Below are positions 28,734-39,644 of a DNA stretch of 64,000 nt, piece after piece. A program made the position numbers and the translations under genes. Every line of letters begins with the position of its first letter. The first letter of the stretch is position 1. This DNA is from Ruminococcus sp. Lineage in GTDB: Bacteria; Bacillota; Clostridia; Oscillospirales; Ruminococcaceae. Under the pieces are notes generated by a model. That model was not told the DNA's origin. It saw nothing but the letters and a program-made list of their open reading frames with translations, and made no database searches. Location of the stretch: positions 1 through 64,000 of the forward strand of contig JAJQEI010000016.1 of NCBI GenBank assembly GCA_021201755.1. The letters run 5' to 3'.

Positions 28734-29384
28734 ATGCGCCGACAAGCTTATACAGGACGTCGTAAACAATTTCGCTCCCTCCTCATTTTTCTTGTGATTA
28801 CAACCATTCTCCTTGGATTGCTCATTCATATGGATCGTGCCATTCGTCCTAATTTGTGTGCTGTCTGCCAAAGCGAAACAAAACGCTATGCATCAGCACT
28901 TTTGGCATATACAATTTCTGATGTATTGAAAAACAACAATATACAGAACAACGATTTCACACAGATTTTCTACGATTCCAACGGCAGTGTAACAGCGGTG
29001 GAAACAAACGCAGTACAAGTTAACGCACTGCAAGCAACGTTATTATCCGCTGTACAAACTCGATTGGACAATTGCCGGGATGCAATGCTGAATTTCTCTC
29101 TTGGAACTGCCACAGACGTATAGATCCTTGCGGAGCATGGTCCTCACATTTCGGTACATTTGATGCCCATCGGAAATGCTTCAGTGATACTGGTCAGCTC
29201 CGTCGAGTCAGTCGGTATTAATCAAGCCAGCCACACCATTTATGCAGAAGTGACAGCGGAAATTCAAGCAGCAATCCCATTTTCAAAAACGATAGTAGAA
29301 GTATCTTTTCAATACCTCATTGCTGAAACTATGATTCTAGGAAATGTTCCCAACACTTATCTCGAATTTGACGGAATAAATTAA
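28734..29384 (+). pseudogene. YunB-like sporulation protein with in-frame TAG
   Basis: MRRQAYTGRRKQFRSLLIFLVITTILLGLLIHMDRAIRP…GTATDV*ILAEHGPHISVHLMPIGNASVILVSSVESVGINQASHTIYAEVTAEIQAAIPFSKTIVEV. Confidence 0.7.
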
Positions 29385-29389
29385 ACGAA

Positions 29390-29438
29390 AAAAATCCACT
29401 TGGAAAGGCAAAAGCTTTTTCAAGTGGATTTTGCCGTA
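29390..29438. terminator. Intrinsic terminator
   Basis: AAAATCCACTTG…CAAGTGGATTTT. Confidence 0.8.
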
Positions 29439-29561
29439 TCCGTGTGATTTTCTCACAGGCGGCATCTATGCCAAAGCAGTGACTCCATGGATCTGCTGCT
29501 ACTGTTATTGTATGCAGCAAAACAAAAACAGTGCAAGGAAATATCTAGAAATTGAAAATCA

Positions 29562-31226
29562 TTATCCAAAATGCTTGGCACTACGCAAATTCAGCGTCTG
29601 TGCGAATGGATCAAAATTTAAGTCTGTATTGCCTGCACTGGCGATACAATATTGTTTTTTATAGAATATCGGAATAAACCAATCGTCGTTTAAAATCTCT
29701 TGTTCCAGCGCAGCGCATTGTTCCAATAGTTCTGAATCTGTTTGACACTTCCCCAAAGCAATAATTTGCTGATCTACTTCTTCGTCCACATATTGAAACA
29801 CATTTCCAGAAGCAAATTGCTCCAACACAGACGCCGGATCGTTAGATGAACCGGTGATACCGTACACTGCAATGGTATAATCTCCATCTGAAATTCGCTC
29901 CCAATATTCACTTTCTGTCACCTCTTCAATGCCAATATAAAATCCGAAAATATCTTGCCATGTCTGAATAATATCATGCAAATTCTCACAATCCATCAAT
30001 GTGCGACACATGAGAATTTTCGTAGAATCCAGTGATTCAATGCCCAGTTCTGCCATTCCTACTTGCATATACTGTACCGCAGTTGCTTCATCATATGTGA
30101 TAACCGTCTCCGGATAAGATTCCCGATAGTTCGTACCATTCCAATAGACCGCAGGAGCAATAATTCCAGAAGTACCGGTCAAATCTCCATCTGAATTTTC
30201 ACCAATGCTGCTGCGATCGATGCCAATGGACAACGCACGCCGAATTTTTTGATTGGAAAAGACATTGCTGTTCGGATTAAATATCAAACCTAGCGTAGTC
30301 GCTTCACTTTCGTTAACGACATAATTATCTTCATTTTCATAATCCGTACTATAAATCGACGTCATAATCAAATCCGATTCACTGGAAGTCAAATCATCTG
30401 CAACACTCTGCTGTGAATTGCGAATGTGAACCGTCAATTCCGTGGGATAAACACTACGTGCATCAGTATTGGCAGAATTACGCCGCATATAAATCAAATT
30501 ATCGCTGCCATAACTGTCATAAAACCAAAGCCGCAAATAAAATGCACCGCAGGAAGCTACGGAAGATTGATCTAACCCATAACGGCCTTTTGTCTGCTGA
30601 AAAAATTTTTCACTGCAGGGCATTGCGGCGGTAGTCGATAATAAAGATAAAAATCGTGTATTGGCATAGTCCAATATAAATTGCAATTGTGTGTCGCTGA
30701 CTGCACGAACACCAATTTCTGTGTAATCCGCCGTACCATCGATAATCGCCTGTGCATTTTCAAGACAGGCAAAAGTTTCCCGATAAGGCGACTGTGTCTC
30801 CGGATTGAACATTCGCTGAAATGCATAGACATAGTCTGCAGCCGTCAAAGACCACGTTTCTCCGTCATCTATCACATCGTCTCCGTTTTTGTCGTAGTAC
30901 CAGTAATAATCATCATTTAATATTACCGTATAGACAAGACCATCTGAAGACACCGCAACGCTTTTGGCAGCAGCGTATTGCAGATTTCCTTCCTCGTTCA
31001 TTTCAAATAACCCTTCATATAAATTTCGGATAATTGTCATTGAAGCAGAATCCGTAGCAGATTGTGGATCTAGCGTTTTCGGATTGCTGTCAATACTGAA
31101 CGTAAACGTATAACCGGAACCATCGCCGTCACTACTCTGAAAAGGCAACGTACATCCGGAAAAAAATGTCACAGCAGCAAGTGCTGTGGCAAAAAAACAG
31201 AATGGAATGATACGAGGCATATCCAA
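29562..31226 (-). CDS. Oligopeptide ABC transporter substrate-binding lipoprotein (OppA-like)
   Basis: Lipobox FFSGC; SBP_bac_5-like …DSNPKTLDPQSATDSASMTIIRNLYEGLFE…. Confidence 0.9.
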   Translation of the reverse strand: MDMPRIIPFCFFATALAAVTFFSGCTLPFQSSDGDGSGYTFTFSIDSNPKTLDPQSATDSASMTIIRNLYEGLFEMNEEGNLQYAAAKSVAVSSDGLVYTVILNDDYYWYYDKNGDDVIDDGETWSLTAADYVYAFQRMFNPETQSPYRETFACLENAQAIIDGTADYTEIGVRAVSDTQLQFILDYANTRFLSLLSTTAAMPCSEKFFQQTKGRYGLDQSSVASCGAFYLRLWFYDSYGSDNLIYMRRNSANTDARSVYPTELTVHIRNSQQSVADDLTSSESDLIMTSIYSTDYENEDNYVVNESEATTLGLIFNPNSNVFSNQKIRRALSIGIDRSSIGENSDGDLTGTSGIIAPAVYWNGTNYRESYPETVITYDEATAVQYMQVGMAELGIESLDSTKILMCRTLMDCENLHDIIQTWQDIFGFYIGIEEVTESEYWERISDGDYTIAVYGITGSSNDPASVLEQFASGNVFQYVDEEVDQQIIALGKCQTDSELLEQCAALEQEILNDDWFIPIFYKKQYCIASAGNTDLNFDPFAQTLNLRSAKHFG

Positions 31227-31525
31227 TTTCTTCCTTTCTCTTGCACAGTCAAATATTTGTTCTTTACACTCTTTTTGCTGTCAAAGCCACTTCATTTATC
31301 ATGAACTGTTTCAAAACAGCTTATGCACTCTATTTTTATTATACCACGATTTGTAGCAATATGCAAGAACTTCATTCGATTTTTTTCGTGTTCTTTTTGC
31401 TGGCAATTTTTTTTTGTGAAACTATCTCCTTTGTTCTCGTTTTTCAACCTCTCGCATAAGCTATACGCAGAACAGATTGTACGACGTTCTGTTCCCATGT
31501 ACATTTATAAATGGGAGAGAGAAAT

Positions 31526-31816
31526 ATGAGAGAACAATCCGAAACACGGGCGGTGATTTTGGGGAAATATATTGTGCAAGAAAAAGCTACCGTACGTGCC
31601 GCTGCGGAGTGGTTTGGTGTATTGAAAAGTACGGTATATAAGGACATCAGCGAACGTTTGGAACAAATCCAGCCTGAATTATACGCACAGGCGAAAGCAG
31701 TACTCGAACAAAATAAACAAGAACGTCATATCAGAGGCGGTCTTGCAACAAAACGAAAATATGAACTACAACGAAAGCAGCGAGAAGCATGGCAGTTAAA
31801 AAAATCAGAATCATGA
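31526..31816 (+). CDS. spoIIID: Sporulation transcriptional regulator SpoIIID
   Basis: ILGKYIVQEKATVRAAAEWFGVLKSTVYKDISERL…HIRGGLATKRKY. Confidence 0.85.
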   Translation: MREQSETRAVILGKYIVQEKATVRAAAEWFGVLKSTVYKDISERLEQIQPELYAQAKAVLEQNKQERHIRGGLATKRKYELQRKQREAWQLKKSES

Positions 31817-31862
31817 AAAAAGTCATTCTCACTTCATTTTTTCAGTGGGAATGACTTTTAAA
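31813..31862. terminator. Intrinsic terminator-like hairpin
   Basis: AAAAGTCATTCTCAC…GTGGGAATGACTTTT. Confidence 0.7.
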
Positions 31863-31892
31863 TTTTTATGGATCTAATAAAAGTGCTTTCAC

Positions 31893-33965
31893 CTATCCTG
31901 TGTAAGGCAAAGTATCAACCAGCTGTACAAGGAATCGTAGTAGCACCAACGCATCCTCTGCGCCCAATACTCCACTACCATCACAATCAGAATTCGCAAT
32001 TGCATCCGTTGACAAATCCACGCTGCCTGCAATCGACTTGTTGAGCAAGACAACATCCGCCAAAGTAACATTTCCATCTAGGTTGATATCGCCACACATA
32101 ACATCACCAGTAACATTGCCGTCGGATGTAGCCGTAGTTTCGGACTCCGTAGTTTCCGTAGTGGTTTCCTCCGTCGTTTCACTTACGTCCGATTCTGTTG
32201 TTGTTTCAGATATTGTAGTACTATCTTCAGTTGAGACCGTATCCGATGTTGTATCTGAACTGATAATAGATTCCGTTGAATCAGTATCGCTTGTTATATC
32301 TGTATCTGTTGTTTCTACTCCTAACGTTGTCGTTTCCGTTTCGGTGGATTCCGTTGTTTCATCTGTTACAGTAGTTGTTGTCGTATAACCAGAATTATTA
32401 TATAAATCTGCTGGCAATTCACTCAACGTAATGCAATAATCACTCTGATACATTTCTTTCAGCGTATCTGCATTCTGATAACTATCGCTAGAAACAAAAT
32501 TACTGTCTCCATCGTTGTCATACCAGATACAGAAGTACAGCCACCCTGCTTCTTCTATCTGCAAATTCGTCAGACTCGGAACTGTATCATTTTCCGGCAT
32601 GGACACCATCTTGTTGCCGTCCACATAATCCACCAACGAATAGAAAATCTTGCTTTCCGCATCTTCATTTGGACCACTGGTTAAACCATCGTGTCGATTA
32701 TAGGTAGTATTATACTTATCATAGCCGACAATGTCTACATAGTCATCGCCTACATACCACTGCGCAGAATCGTCTGACCAAGCATAAAGGTTTTGTTCCC
32801 AAATAATGTTATAAAGTTCATAATCCTCCGTCAAAGCATCATAGAAATATTGCCACAATGCCTTATACGCTTCTGCACCATCCTGTGCCCACCAGAACCA
32901 TGCACCACTGCCATCTAATCCACCGTTTCCTTCAGCCTCGTGGAATGGACGCAGAATAATCGGCACATTGTTGTCTTGCAAAATCGTCAGCTGCTCTGCC
33001 AAATCTTCGATAATGGTATCCAGATATTGATTTTCTTTTGTGCCATCTACCACAGCATTCTCTACACTGAATGTACTGTTTACGCCATAAGAACAATCCG
33101 TCCAATCCAATGTATCGCCGATTTCATAGCTATCAAAATCTTTCGGCAAATTGATATGCCACGAAGCTGTTGCGATACCACCACGTTCATTAACCCATTC
33201 GATAATACGTTCTGTCGTACCGTCTTCCCAGCCATACAACGGATTGTAGTTCATAAAATCAAAGCCACGAATTGCCGGATACTCACCGGACAAATCGTAG
33301 AGGTATTCAAATTCCTGTTCATAGTTTCCATCATGACCACCACCGTAGATCTCCTGCTGTCCGGAGATAATATGTTCGCCATAGACACTAGTGAGATAAT
33401 TCATCAGCGACTTGGTTTCACTTGTGGCATCTGGATCACACGTATCTGAAGATACTGTTAAGTCAACAGACTCAGCCGTTTGAATGGTAATGGTATCATA
33501 GCAGCCATACCCATAAACCGGCTTAATTTCAATGGTATTTTCACCCTCCTGTAAGCGATAACGTCCGATATCCAGCTCCTGGAACGTATCGCTATAAGGC
33601 ATAACAAAGGTATAATCCGTTCCGTTGATAGAAATTGTCTGCATTCTGCCGTCGGTATCCAAAATCTGGGCATAATCAAAAAGGATTTCATACATACCCT
33701 CTTCCGGTGCTTCTACTGTAAAAGAAAGCGTTTCTCCTGTCAAATAAACGAATCCCTCCCCAGAGTAGCCGGAGGACAATGCCCCATAGACATCCGTCCA
33801 TACTGTTGGACTACCGCCACCAGATAGCTCCAAATCTTCACATTCTGCTTGGAAAATCACATCAGCGGCACTCACAGACAACGTTGACTGTACAGACTGC
33901 ATCAATCCCGCACACATAGCCAATGCTACGACAGCACAGCCAGTTCTTTTCATAAATTTACGCAT
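31893..33965 (-). CDS. Secreted CBM35-like–GH26 mannanase–dockerin protein
   Basis: Signal peptide; FQAECEDLELSGG…; GH26-like IILRPFHEAEGNGG and NIIWEQNLYAW; Thr-rich linker; dockerin CGDINLDGNVTLADVVLLNK…NSDCDGSGVLGAEDALVLLRFLVQ. Confidence 0.85.
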   Translation of the reverse strand: MRKFMKRTGCAVVALAMCAGLMQSVQSTLSVSAADVIFQAECEDLELSGGGSPTVWTDVYGALSSGYSGEGFVYLTGETLSFTVEAPEEGMYEILFDYAQILDTDGRMQTISINGTDYTFVMPYSDTFQELDIGRYRLQEGENTIEIKPVYGYGCYDTITIQTAESVDLTVSSDTCDPDATSETKSLMNYLTSVYGEHIISGQQEIYGGGHDGNYEQEFEYLYDLSGEYPAIRGFDFMNYNPLYGWEDGTTERIIEWVNERGGIATASWHINLPKDFDSYEIGDTLDWTDCSYGVNSTFSVENAVVDGTKENQYLDTIIEDLAEQLTILQDNNVPIILRPFHEAEGNGGLDGSGAWFWWAQDGAEAYKALWQYFYDALTEDYELYNIIWEQNLYAWSDDSAQWYVGDDYVDIVGYDKYNTTYNRHDGLTSGPNEDAESKIFYSLVDYVDGNKMVSMPENDTVPSLTNLQIEEAGWLYFCIWYDNDGDSNFVSSDSYQNADTLKEMYQSDYCITLSELPADLYNNSGYTTTTTVTDETTESTETETTTLGVETTDTDITSDTDSTESIISSDTTSDTVSTEDSTTISETTTESDVSETTEETTTETTESETTATSDGNVTGDVMCGDINLDGNVTLADVVLLNKSIAGSVDLSTDAIANSDCDGSGVLGAEDALVLLRFLVQLVDTLPYTG

Positions 33966-34278
33966 TTTTCATGCATCCTTTCGCTAAGTGTCAAATGAGA
34001 GTCATCTCATCTGCAACAAATACTATAATTTTATTATAGCACTATTTAAAAAAATTGTCAACTGTTCCAATACGATTTTTACGAAAATCAATTTTAGTAA
34101 GCGATTTATAATAATTTATCGAAGTCTACCAAGCAATCCAGCAATAATGTTGGAGATTGCCTTCTACTGGACTCTGTACCAACCTAAGTCCCAGTTCTGA
34201 TATCTGTACGCTTATTATGTATAACGATGAATCTTCGCTTTCCATTCAATTTGTTGTACATATCGTTTTTTACTCGCA

Positions 34279-35430
34279 TTACGCTTCTCCTGCCGACGCA
34301 ATTAACTGTGCATCACTGTCTGATGCAATTTTGCATTCGCTACGAGAGTAGAAATTATCACACACATCCCACAACACTGGTACAAAACCGTATTCGTCAA
34401 TCAACTGCAGCATTTGTTCCAAGCAGTCAGTGGAATCCATATAAATAGCGTCCTTGGAAAATCGCTCTGCATCGTAAATTGATGTGCATTCCCCGACAAA
34501 AACCGGAATACCTTGATCCGTGAATGCCTGCTTTAGCAAATCACACTGTGCCTGACTATAATTGAGCCAATCAGATCCGCCAATTTGGTTGGACCAATAA
34601 TAGCCGTTGTCAATGTAATGTACTGAAACCATCAGACGATCTTCTACACTGTCCTCTGGTATTTGAAAACGTGCATCTGTCGTCTTGTCGATATTCGTCC
34701 AATAGCCGGAGACGATAAGCAGTCGCTCGGCATTATTGCCACCGGTACTGCGCACGGCATCTACAAAGGTCTGATTCATCTCATTCACATAGTCGTATAA
34801 TTCATCATCCGTATAGCTATCACTTTCTTGCTGAGAGCCTAAATTTTCGTTAAATCCTTCGAAAATAAGATAGTCAGAATAATCTGCATAACGCTCTGCA
34901 ATTTGCGTCCACAAAGTACCTACAGCTGATATAACCTCTTCTTTGTCGTGATTCGTAATCAGAAATTCATCGTAGTGATGCATATTGATAACCACATACA
35001 TATCATCGGCACAGCAATAATCAATAATTTCTCCCACACGATCAAAGTATTCTTCCGAAATCGTATATGTGCCGTCGTCCTCCATCATGTTTCCCCAATA
35101 AACCGGCACACGAACCGTTTGAAAGCCAGCTGCCTTCATTCCATCGATAATTTCCTGCGTTGTTTCTATTGCACCCCAACAGGTTTCATAGTCCTGCGGA
35201 GTATTGCTGCCAATGGTCTGCGCTCCAGTCGTACTGTTAGAACTGTCTTCCCAATATGCCTCCATAGTGTTCCCGAGATTAATACCGATTCCCATTTCCG
35301 CAGCATAATCAAAGGCTGAAAGTTCCACACACATTGTTTCTTCAACTATCGATGTATTGGCAAAATCGTCACAAGCCACACAAAATAGTACACTGCTGCA
35401 TAATAGTGCTAATATAGAATGTTTTTTCAT
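34279..35430 (-). CDS. GH5-family glycosidase, lipoprotein (no dockerin)
   Basis: Lipobox VLFCVAC; GIGINLGNTMEA, TVRVPVYWGN, IFEGFNEN, VFVGECTS. Confidence 0.85.
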   Translation of the reverse strand: MKKHSILALLCSSVLFCVACDDFANTSIVEETMCVELSAFDYAAEMGIGINLGNTMEAYWEDSSNSTTGAQTIGSNTPQDYETCWGAIETTQEIIDGMKAAGFQTVRVPVYWGNMMEDDGTYTISEEYFDRVGEIIDYCCADDMYVVINMHHYDEFLITNHDKEEVISAVGTLWTQIAERYADYSDYLIFEGFNENLGSQQESDSYTDDELYDYVNEMNQTFVDAVRSTGGNNAERLLIVSGYWTNIDKTTDARFQIPEDSVEDRLMVSVHYIDNGYYWSNQIGGSDWLNYSQAQCDLLKQAFTDQGIPVFVGECTSIYDAERFSKDAIYMDSTDCLEQMLQLIDEYGFVPVLWDVCDNFYSRSECKIASDSDAQLIASAGEA

Positions 35431-35457
35431 TGTCATAGAAAGTACTCCAATTTTCAC

Positions 35458-36816
35458 TTACGAATCCGCAAAAACCACTTTCCCATCACTTGCGATGACA
35501 TCACGGTAGAAATAGCCACTGTCTTTTATGGTACGTTCCTGCGTTTGATAATTCACATAAACCAAACCAAACCGTTTGTCATAGCCACTCGCCCATTCAA
35601 AATTATCCATAATAGACCAGTAGGTATACCCGATAACTGGAATACCATTCTGCATTGCACGATACAATTCTCTCAGATACTGTTTCATGTAGTCCATTCG
35701 CTGTGGGTCATGCACCTTACCATCTAGCTGCACCCAATCAGTCACAGCAATACCATTTTCAGTAATCAAAATTGGCTTCCCATACCGTTCATACAGAAAC
35801 TTCAGACTCCAATAGAGTGCCTCCGGTGTGATCGGCCACCCCATTTGTGTTCGTGGACAACCAAGGTAAGTGTTTTCTGCATACGTTTTCGATGCATAAT
35901 TTGCACGACTTTCATAGATATTCACTCCGTAAAAGTCCAGTGGCTGAGAAATCATTTCCATATCGCCATCCAAAATTTCCGGCATCTTGTTTCCCAGTAT
36001 TTGAACTGCATCCTCCGGATATTTTCCAAAAAAAATTGGATCTGCCCACCATGCATTATTAAAAGCAATGCTAGTCGAATCAAAAGCGAAGCTCTTCTGT
36101 CTAGCTTGCTCGACGTCGTTCGGTGCTTCACTCTTTGGCGTATAACAAGGTGTCACCATTGCGAAACCAATTTTTGGTGACTTTTTGGCATTTTCCCGAA
36201 TCACCTGTACGGCTTTTCCATGTGACAACAGCACATGGTGGCACATCCTCGCCACTTCTGCTTGTGGCAATTTCAAAAACGGTGCAAAGCTGCCATTTTC
36301 ATAGCCATTTCCAATAAACACCTGTGGTTCATTGATGGTCATCCAATATTGCACACGATCAGACAGTGCATCTACCACTATTTTTGTATATGTTGCGAAC
36401 CAATCGACACTCTCTCGATTGAGCCAACCGCCTTTGTGATGCAGTGCCAAAGGATAGTCCCAATGGAACAAGGTTATCAATGGTTCAATACCGGCAGCAA
36501 GCAGTTCGTCCACGAGATCTGAATAAAACTGCAAACCCTTTTCATTGACTTTTCCTATACCATTCGGTAAAATCCGACTCCAACTCAAAGACAATCGGTA
36601 GTCTTTAATGCCAAGACTTTTCATAATAGCCACGTCTTCTCGAAATCGGTGATAGTGATCACAAGCCACGTTGCCATTTTCACCGTGCATAACGTGCCCA
36701 CCATCTTGGGTATATGCATCCCAAATATTGAGACCCTTGCCATCCTCCAAATACGCTCCCTCCACCTGATAAGAAGCAGAAGCGGCACCCCATAGAAAAT
36801 CTTTTTTAAATCGCAT
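35458..36816 (-). CDS. GH1 beta-glucosidase
   Basis: FKKDFLWGAASASYQVEGA…TINEPQVF…ILITENGIAV…YWSIMDNFEWASGYDKRFGLVYV. Confidence 0.95.
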   Translation of the reverse strand: MRFKKDFLWGAASASYQVEGAYLEDGKGLNIWDAYTQDGGHVMHGENGNVACDHYHRFREDVAIMKSLGIKDYRLSLSWSRILPNGIGKVNEKGLQFYSDLVDELLAAGIEPLITLFHWDYPLALHHKGGWLNRESVDWFATYTKIVVDALSDRVQYWMTINEPQVFIGNGYENGSFAPFLKLPQAEVARMCHHVLLSHGKAVQVIRENAKKSPKIGFAMVTPCYTPKSEAPNDVEQARQKSFAFDSTSIAFNNAWWADPIFFGKYPEDAVQILGNKMPEILDGDMEMISQPLDFYGVNIYESRANYASKTYAENTYLGCPRTQMGWPITPEALYWSLKFLYERYGKPILITENGIAVTDWVQLDGKVHDPQRMDYMKQYLRELYRAMQNGIPVIGYTYWSIMDNFEWASGYDKRFGLVYVNYQTQERTIKDSGYFYRDVIASDGKVVFADS

Positions 36817-36877
36817 TGCAAATTCCACCTTTTTATTCGATTTCAATTCGTGAGAAATTATTTTTTCAGAATTCTCA

Positions 36878-36939
36878 CTTTTCCTACTTTTAGTATAACA
36901 AACTTTTCCTACTTTTAGTATAACAAATAGTATAACAAA
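36878..36939. repeat. 25-bp tandem direct repeat (2 copies plus 12-bp partial) in GH1 promoter
   Basis: CTTTTCCTACTTTTAGTATAACAAA x2 then TAGTATAACAAA; minus strand carries three TTATACTA -10-like boxes after TTGACA. Confidence 0.8.
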
Positions 36940-37183
36940 AAAAGGTGCGTTTTGTCAAGCGTGTTTAGGTGAATTTTTGATATAGCCTTTAGCAAAGTGA
37001 AATGTATTGCAAAATCATCGTTTACGAATCAACTGCAAACGACGATTTTTTGTATAATTTCTCCCTTCATCCCACATTAAAACAGTACTTTTGTACAAAA
37101 TGCTTGACTTTTTCCTGCACTTGTGCTATAATATGAATATAACATTTCGGAGTCTTTTGACTTCTAACAAGGAGGTTATTTTT

Positions 37184-39478
37184 ATGAAACGATGGATTGC
37201 TGCAATTTCAGCAGCAGTACTCGTCTTTACTGGGACGGCAGTATCTATGCCAGAATCCACAGCAATTGCTGAAGACAGCAGCTACAACTATGGCGAAGCA
37301 CTCCAAAAGTCAATGTTCTTCTACGAAGTACAACAATCTGGAGAATTGCCCGACTGGAATGAAGTTTCTTGGCGTTCTGACAGTATGACTAATGATTACA
37401 TTGAAGGCGGCTGGTATGATGCAGGCGATCATTTGAAATTTACGTTGACCAACGCTTACTCTGCCACTATGATGGCATGGGGCTATCTGGAATACCAAGA
37501 TGGCGTAGATGCAATTGGTGAAACGGAGGAGTATTTGAACAACTTAGGCTGGGCACTAGATTATGTGGCAGAATGCGACTTGGGTGATAAGGTCGTCTAT
37601 ATGATTGGCGATGGCTCATTTGATCACATTTGGTGGGGCTCTGCTGAAGTGTATATGGCAAAATATGAACTGCAGAGCGGTGAGACAAAACGTCCTTATT
37701 ATACTTGCAACAACAGTTGCATTGAAGCACAAATGGCAGCATCTTTGGCGGCAGGCTACCTTTGCTTTAAAGACACAGATGCCGAACGAGCAGAATATTA
37801 TCTAGATCATGCAATTGCTTGTTTTGAACGTGCCGATGAAAACCGTGCGATTGGAGGCGATGAAGCGGAAACGTCTTATTATAGCATCTCTACGTTCTGG
37901 GATGATCTGTTTTATGCAGCAAATTGGTTGTATATGGCAACAGGAGAACAATCCTATCTGGATCTGTGCGAAAGCGACTATATTGCAAATTTAGGCACAG
38001 AAAGTCAGTCAACCGAGCTGAAATACACATGGGGACATTGTTGGGATGATGTACAGCAAGGTGCAACATTGCTCTATGCCATCAACACTGGCGATTCCAC
38101 TTGGAAAACACAGTTTCAAAAGCATCTGGAGTATTGGACAACTGGTTACGACGGAAAGCAAATCAGCTATACGTCAGACGGTTTAGCATGGCTGACCAAC
38201 TGGGGCAGTTTGCGCCATGCAACAACAACTGCATTTTTGGCATATGTGGCAGCAGACGAATTGTTTGCAGATGATACCACATATTACGAGAAATACACGG
38301 AATTTGCAGATAGCACCATGAACTATTGCTTTGGTGACAACGATGATAATTTCAGTTATGTCGTCGGCATGGGTGATGACTATCCGCAAAACTATCACCA
38401 TCGGACTTCTAGTGGTATCTGGGATGACCAATGGACAACCATCGGCACAGAAAAAGAACACGCACATACGCTTTATGGTGCATTGGTTGGCGGTCCGCAG
38501 GATTCTAACGGCACGTATGAAGATAAAATCGATAACTATCAATGCAATGAGGTTGCAATTGACTATAATGCTGGTTATACCGCAGCCCTTTGTGCAATGG
38601 TCTCCAAATATGGCGGTTCTACAGATGATAATTTCCCAGAGGAAGAAACACCGAAGTGGACAGAATTCTATGTGGAAGCGTGTATCAATCAGGCAAGCGA
38701 TACCTATACTGAAATCAAATTACAGGCAACCAATCACTCTGCATGGCCGGCAAGAATTCTACATTCCATTTCTGTCAACTATTATTTTGACATCAGCGAA
38801 GTATTAGAAGCTGACGCAACTGTTGATGATTTAACGGTGTCACTTAATTATGTGGAATATGATTGTACAATATCTGACCCGATTCAATATGACGGCAATA
38901 TCTATTATGTTAAGATCACGTTTGAGGATGATGCTAAAATTATGCCAACTGGACAATCTGAACATCAAGCGGAAGTACAGTTCCGTATTGCAGCACCAAG
39001 TGGCACAAGCTACTGGAGTGCAGACAACGACTATTCCTATGAAGGGCTTGTACAGCAAGATGTAGCAGAGACGCAGTACATTACTATGTACGATGGTGAT
39101 ACGTTGATTTGGGGTGTAGAGCCGGATGGCACAACAGTATCTGATGTGACTACAACTACTACAACGGAAACAACAACAACCGAAGAAACCACAACAACTA
39201 CTACAGAAACAGCAACGGAATCTACTGCTGATACGGACAGCACACAAACCTCTGATAGTGATGCCACAATGCTTTGTGGAGATGTAAACTTAGACGGCTC
39301 TGTCACCTTGGCGGATGTGGTAATGTTAAACAAAGCAGTAGCATCTGTCATTGAGTTAAACACCTCTGCTACCACAAATGCGGATTGTGATGGAAGCAAT
39401 AGCATTGATGGCAATGATGCACTCGTACTGTTGAAGTTTCAGGTGCAACTCATTCAGTATATTCCATATTCTGGTTGA
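37184..39478 (+). CDS. Secreted GH9 endoglucanase with CBM3-like module and dockerin
   Basis: YNYGEALQKSMFFYEVQQSGELP…GGWYDAGDHLKF…YQCNEVAIDYNAGYTAAL; dockerin CGDVNLDGSVTLADVVMLNK…NADCDGSNSIDGNDALVLLKFQVQ. Confidence 0.9.
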   Translation: MKRWIAAISAAVLVFTGTAVSMPESTAIAEDSSYNYGEALQKSMFFYEVQQSGELPDWNEVSWRSDSMTNDYIEGGWYDAGDHLKFTLTNAYSATMMAWGYLEYQDGVDAIGETEEYLNNLGWALDYVAECDLGDKVVYMIGDGSFDHIWWGSAEVYMAKYELQSGETKRPYYTCNNSCIEAQMAASLAAGYLCFKDTDAERAEYYLDHAIACFERADENRAIGGDEAETSYYSISTFWDDLFYAANWLYMATGEQSYLDLCESDYIANLGTESQSTELKYTWGHCWDDVQQGATLLYAINTGDSTWKTQFQKHLEYWTTGYDGKQISYTSDGLAWLTNWGSLRHATTTAFLAYVAADELFADDTTYYEKYTEFADSTMNYCFGDNDDNFSYVVGMGDDYPQNYHHRTSSGIWDDQWTTIGTEKEHAHTLYGALVGGPQDSNGTYEDKIDNYQCNEVAIDYNAGYTAALCAMVSKYGGSTDDNFPEEETPKWTEFYVEACINQASDTYTEIKLQATNHSAWPARILHSISVNYYFDISEVLEADATVDDLTVSLNYVEYDCTISDPIQYDGNIYYVKITFEDDAKIMPTGQSEHQAEVQFRIAAPSGTSYWSADNDYSYEGLVQQDVAETQYITMYDGDTLIWGVEPDGTTVSDVTTTTTTETTTTEETTTTTTETATESTADTDSTQTSDSDATMLCGDVNLDGSVTLADVVMLNKAVASVIELNTSATTNADCDGSNSIDGNDALVLLKFQVQLIQYIPYSG

Positions 39479-39546
39479 AATAATATATCAAATTGCGCAA
39501 AATATGGCAAATATATCTTAGGCTTGTCTATTTTGCAAAATTTATT

Positions 39547-39587
39547 TATAATGATATTTTTTTAAATTATAATGATATTTTTTTAAA
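39547..39587. repeat. 21-bp period tandem repeat, 2 copies
   Basis: TATAATGATATTTTTTTAAA at 39547-39566 and 39568-39587. Confidence 0.75.
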
Positions 39588-39644
39588 AAATAACTATTGA
39601 CAAATTGCATTTTTTTAATAATAATAAAACTATAGTTATTTTTT
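39585..39644. promoter_or_regulatory. 13-bp inverted repeat enclosing a TTGACA promoter element
   Basis: AAAAAATAACTAT (39585-39597) / ATAGTTATTTTTT (39632-39644); TTGACA at 39597-39602. Confidence 0.6.

Noticed and set aside
32038-32388. 116-aa + strand Val/Ser-rich ORF
   Set aside because: Antisense shadow of the GH26 protein Thr-rich linker.
23757-34101. ACGAAAATCAAT(C/T)TTAGTAA at ~23758 and ~34080 as a dispersed repeat
   Set aside because: Only ~20 nt with one mismatch in AT-rich intergenic DNA; could be chance, and no third copy was noticed.
37012-37053. Hairpin AATCATCGTTT…AAACGACGATTTTTT as an attenuator of the GH9 gene
   Set aside because: It lies upstream of the apparent TTGACT/TATAAT promoter (37100-37135), so it is unlikely to be in the GH9 transcript; its role is unclear.
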